The notes under the pieces were generated by a model, which saw nothing but the letters and a program-made list of their open reading frames with translations, searched no databases and had not been told where the DNA came from. DNA of 64,000 nt from Lacrimispora sphenoides. Its GTDB lineage: Bacteria; Bacillota; Clostridia; Lachnospirales; Lachnospiraceae. Positions 61,903-64,000 of this stretch are shown here, piece after piece; the stretch's first letter is position 1; every line of letters begins with the position of its first letter. The DNA is taken from assembly GCF_900105215.1 (NCBI RefSeq), contig NZ_FOIP01000001.1:2068001-2132000 (forward strand). The letters are read 5' to 3'. Both the position numbers and the translations under genes were made by a program.

Positions 61903-62049
61903 ATGTCAAATAGACAGAAGCATGTGGAAAGAAATCTTAGAAGAATTCCTTATGCTTATGTTGGTGAACAAGAGCATAAAGAAATTCATGTTTATGAGTA
62001 TAATGCAAGACTAGGAATAAGTCAATTAAACAAAAAAGGTTTAACGTAA
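61903..62049 (+). CDS. Short open frame, possible gene remnant (48 residues)
   Basis: ATG 61903 to TAA 62049 encodes a coding-like 48-residue peptide (MSNRQKHVERNLRRIPYAYV, then EYNARLGISQLNKKG). No ribosome site is visible before it and I do not recognise the family. It may be the C-terminal relic of a larger enzyme, since 61619-61902 also shows coding-like fragments (KPFFKGIPAHWKKGKRD) but no open gene. Its stop lies 21 bases before the next start. Confidence 0.3.
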   Translation: MSNRQKHVERNLRRIPYAYVGEQEHKEIHVYEYNARLGISQLNKKGLT

Positions 62050-62070
62050 TTGAGGAGAAAACATTATCTT

Positions 62071-63291
62071 ATGGAAGACAATAAAAAGATTGCAAACTGC
62101 TTTGTGGCAGGAGCAAAATCTCTCGGAAAATATGGTGGATATGAGTCATTTTTAAAGAAGCTTGTAGAATACCATAAAGATAATAAAGGTATAAAGTATT
62201 ACATTGCATGCAAAGCAAATGGTGATGGTAAGATGATACCTTCTGAATTGGAAGGAACATCAGAAGTAAAAAACGGAGCATTTACATATTGCAATGCAAC
62301 TTGCTATATGATCAATATTCCAGAGTGGATGGGTGCAGCTCAGGCAATTTATTATGATATAGCAGCATTAAAGCTATTTTGTAAGATTATTGAAGAGGAA
62401 CATATAGAAAATCCAATAGTTTATATCCTTGCCTGCAGAATCGGACCTTTTATGAATAAATACATTAAAAAGATACATGCTCTAGGTGGTAAAGTCTATG
62501 TCAATCCAGATGGCCATGAGTGGAAACGTGCTAAATGGTCAACTCCTGTAAGAAAATACTGGAAAGAATCTGAGCGACTGATGGTGAAATATGCTGATCT
62601 TTTGATATGTGATAGCGTGAATATTGAGAAATACATTCAGGAAGAGTATAAGAAATACAATCCCAAGACTACATATATCGCATATGGTGCAGAGACATCT
62701 GCAAGCCCATTAAATGCTGATGATCCTAAATATGTTGAGTGGTTGAACAAACATGAGATAAATACACCATTTTATACAGTTATTGGTAGATGTGTACCAG
62801 AGAATAACTATGAAACAATCACCAGGGAATTCATGAAAAGCCATACAGATAAGTGCTTGGTAATCATCACAACCAATAATCCAGAGATGCTGAGTGATCT
62901 AGATAATAAGCTCCATTATAAAAATGACAAGAGAATAAAGTTTGTAGGTACAGTATACAATCCAGAACTACTTACAAAGATAAGAGAAAAATCATTCGCT
63001 TATATCCACGGCCATTCAGTAGGTGGAACAAACCCATCCCTGCTCGAAGCACTGGGAAGTACTAAGCTTAATCTTCTATTTGATGTAGGGTTTAATAAGG
63101 AAGTTGCAGAAGATGCAGCTTTGTATTGGACACTTGAAGACCAGAATCTTGCAAATCTCATAGATAGATCAGATAAATTGTCAGATGATAAAATTGAAAC
63201 AATGAGCAAGAAGGCAAAACAGAGAATAACAGATGCCTATAGTTGGCAGTTTATTGCAGAAGAATATAAAGATATCTTTAAAATAAAGTAA
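62071..63291 (+). CDS. DUF1972/rhamnosyltransferase-type glycosyltransferase (GT-B)
   Basis: I prefer ATG 62071 (GAGGAG 13 bases upstream) to TTG 62050; 406 residues. The N-terminus IANCFVAGAKSLGKYGGYES is the Cps2T/DUF1972 pattern (normally GSKGIPAKYGGFETF), followed by NPDGHEWKRAKWS and a GT4-like C-terminal half with GRCVPENNYETI, VGTVYNPELLTKI and the donor loop YIHGHSVGGTNPSLLEALGS. Such enzymes add rhamnose or a similar sugar as the second residue of the repeat unit. A decayed partial copy lies just upstream. Confidence 0.88.
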   Translation: MEDNKKIANCFVAGAKSLGKYGGYESFLKKLVEYHKDNKGIKYYIACKANGDGKMIPSELEGTSEVKNGAFTYCNATCYMINIPEWMGAAQAIYYDIAALKLFCKIIEEEHIENPIVYILACRIGPFMNKYIKKIHALGGKVYVNPDGHEWKRAKWSTPVRKYWKESERLMVKYADLLICDSVNIEKYIQEEYKKYNPKTTYIAYGAETSASPLNADDPKYVEWLNKHEINTPFYTVIGRCVPENNYETITREFMKSHTDKCLVIITTNNPEMLSDLDNKLHYKNDKRIKFVGTVYNPELLTKIREKSFAYIHGHSVGGTNPSLLEALGSTKLNLLFDVGFNKEVAEDAALYWTLEDQNLANLIDRSDKLSDDKIETMSKKAKQRITDAYSWQFIAEEYKDIFKIK

Positions 63292-63335
63292 ATTTGGTTA
63301 GTCTGATTGTTGCCTTGAAAGGATTATAATAATTT

Positions 63336-64000
63336 ATGGATATAGATAAAATCGACATTGTAATTACATGGGTTGATGGGAATGATAATGTATGGCTAAA
63401 ACAAAAATCAGAATATGAAATGAAGATAAAAGGAATAGATACTTCAAGTAATAATAATGCAAGATACAGAGACTGGGATAATATTCAATATATTTTTAGA
63501 GGAATTGAAAAGTTCATGCCATGGATAAATAAAGTCCATTTTGTTACGTGGGGCCATATTCCGAAGTGGTTAAATGAAGATTGTCCAAAATTAAATATAG
63601 TTAATCATAAGGGTTTCATTCCTGAAGCTTATCTTCCGACATTTAATTCAAATACAATAGACTTAAATTTACATAGGATACCTGGCCTATCAGAAGAGTT
63701 TCTTAATTTTAATGATGATATGTTTGTAATAGGTGATACGAAGCCTACTGATTTTTTCCATGATGGACTACCAAAGGATATAGCAGTGATTTCTCCAGCA
63801 CCATGCTTCAGAGATGTTATGTGTTGTACTGAAGCCAATAATTTTGGGATAATAAATGATTATTTTTCGGTTGAAGACATTAAGAAAAATAATCGTAAAT
63901 GGTATACTTTGAAATATGGTAAATTTCTTGTTAGAACTTTTATTTTTAGTAAGTTTAAGTCAATATTAGGATTGTTTGAACCACATATACCTTTTTCACA
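63336..64000 (+). CDS. Stealth-family sugar-phosphate transferase (partial, runs off the window)
   Basis: From ATG 63336 (AAAGGA upstream), 221 codons are open to the edge. Conserved region 1 reads IDIVITWVDGNDNVW, and conserved region 2 begins NARYRDWDNIQYIFRGIEKF and continues through NKVHFVTWGHIPKWL, LPTFNSNTIDLNLHRIPGLS and FNFNDDMFVIGD-like residues (here EFLNFNDDMFV). This is the Stealth pattern of capsule hexose-1-phosphate transferases, which make phosphodiester-linked polysaccharides. The locus may therefore build a glycan with sugar-phosphate links. The C-terminal regions 3 and 4 are not visible. Confidence 0.9.
   Translation, partial: MDIDKIDIVITWVDGNDNVWLKQKSEYEMKIKGIDTSSNNNARYRDWDNIQYIFRGIEKFMPWINKVHFVTWGHIPKWLNEDCPKLNIVNHKGFIPEAYLPTFNSNTIDLNLHRIPGLSEEFLNFNDDMFVIGDTKPTDFFHDGLPKDIAVISPAPCFRDVMCCTEANNFGIINDYFSVEDIKKNNRKWYTLKYGKFLVRTFIFSKFKSILGLFEPHIPFS

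Overview
The window looks like a chromosomal segment of a low-to-mid G+C Gram-positive anaerobe of the Lachnospiraceae, probably from the Lacrimispora/Clostridium saccharolyticum neighbourhood. This is an inference from strong Shine-Dalgarno sequences, sigma-A-type promoters, choline-binding-type cell-wall repeats, a XylFII/LytS/YesN-type sensor set, a tryptophanase cassette and DUF2304/DUF2142 glycan genes. Nearly all of it is surface biology: cell-wall-binding proteins and at least two glycan assembly loci.

Layout. (1) 1-7.8 kb: the start of an L,D-transpeptidase-like wall protein (minus strand), then two flippases, a polyprenyl-phosphate glycosyltransferase, a DUF2304 protein, a DUF2142 membrane protein and a rhamnosyltransferase-like GT2. 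(2) 7.9-8.9 kb: a serine-hydrolase gene broken by one in-frame TAA. (3) 9.1-22.8 kb: a sugar-sensing and uptake region. It holds a membrane-anchored binding protein, a LytS/YesM-type kinase, a YesN/AraC regulator, a lipoprotein binding protein, and a ChvE-MmsA-MmsB ABC transporter. A tryptophanase, NSS transporter, 35-residue MetS-like subunit and LysR cassette sits inside this region, bracketed by two near-identical terminator sequences. (4) 23.1-41.1 kb: an ABC-transporter-dependent glycan locus. It encodes RfbC, Wzm/Wzt-like exporter subunits with a Wzt C-terminal domain, a methyltransferase, a 1034-residue kinase-like/coiled-coil/GT2/GT4 fusion, an acyltransferase, a complete GDP-D-glycero-D-manno-heptose pathway (hddC, hddA, gmhB, gmhA), three large membrane proteins of GT-C type and a GtrB-like transferase. 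(5) 41.1-49.2 kb: cell-wall-binding proteins (a GH25 lysozyme, a catalytic-domain-free repeat protein, and a strongly expressed acidic repeat protein) with an HTH-LicC-LicA fusion that probably makes CDP-choline for their wall ligand. (6) 49.2-49.8 kb: a structured sequence and a decayed IS1182-type transposase. (7) 49.9-64 kb: a distinctly more A+T-rich Wzy-dependent polysaccharide locus, probably acquired separately. It has an O-antigen-ligase-like protein, a sugar-phosphate initiating transferase, GT2, a GlfT2-like GT2, GT4, Wzx, a Wzz fused to a P-loop-less kinase-like tail, Wzy, a decayed and an intact DUF1972-type glycosyltransferase, and the start of a Stealth phosphotransferase.

Most interesting signals. 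Three intergenic copies (24.5, 31.2 and 44.6 kb) of a roughly 142-153 base element fold into the same three-armed structure. Their arms differ in sequence but keep pairing, and each copy ends 35-46 bases before the next start codon on the coding strand. The gene order methyltransferase, kinase-like domain, coiled coil, next to a Wzt with a C-terminal sugar-binding-type domain, reproduces the modules of the WbdD chain-termination and length-ruler system of Gram-negative O9a-type O-antigens, but split and fused to glycosyltransferases. All coordinates were read by eye. No database search, folding program or alignment was run.
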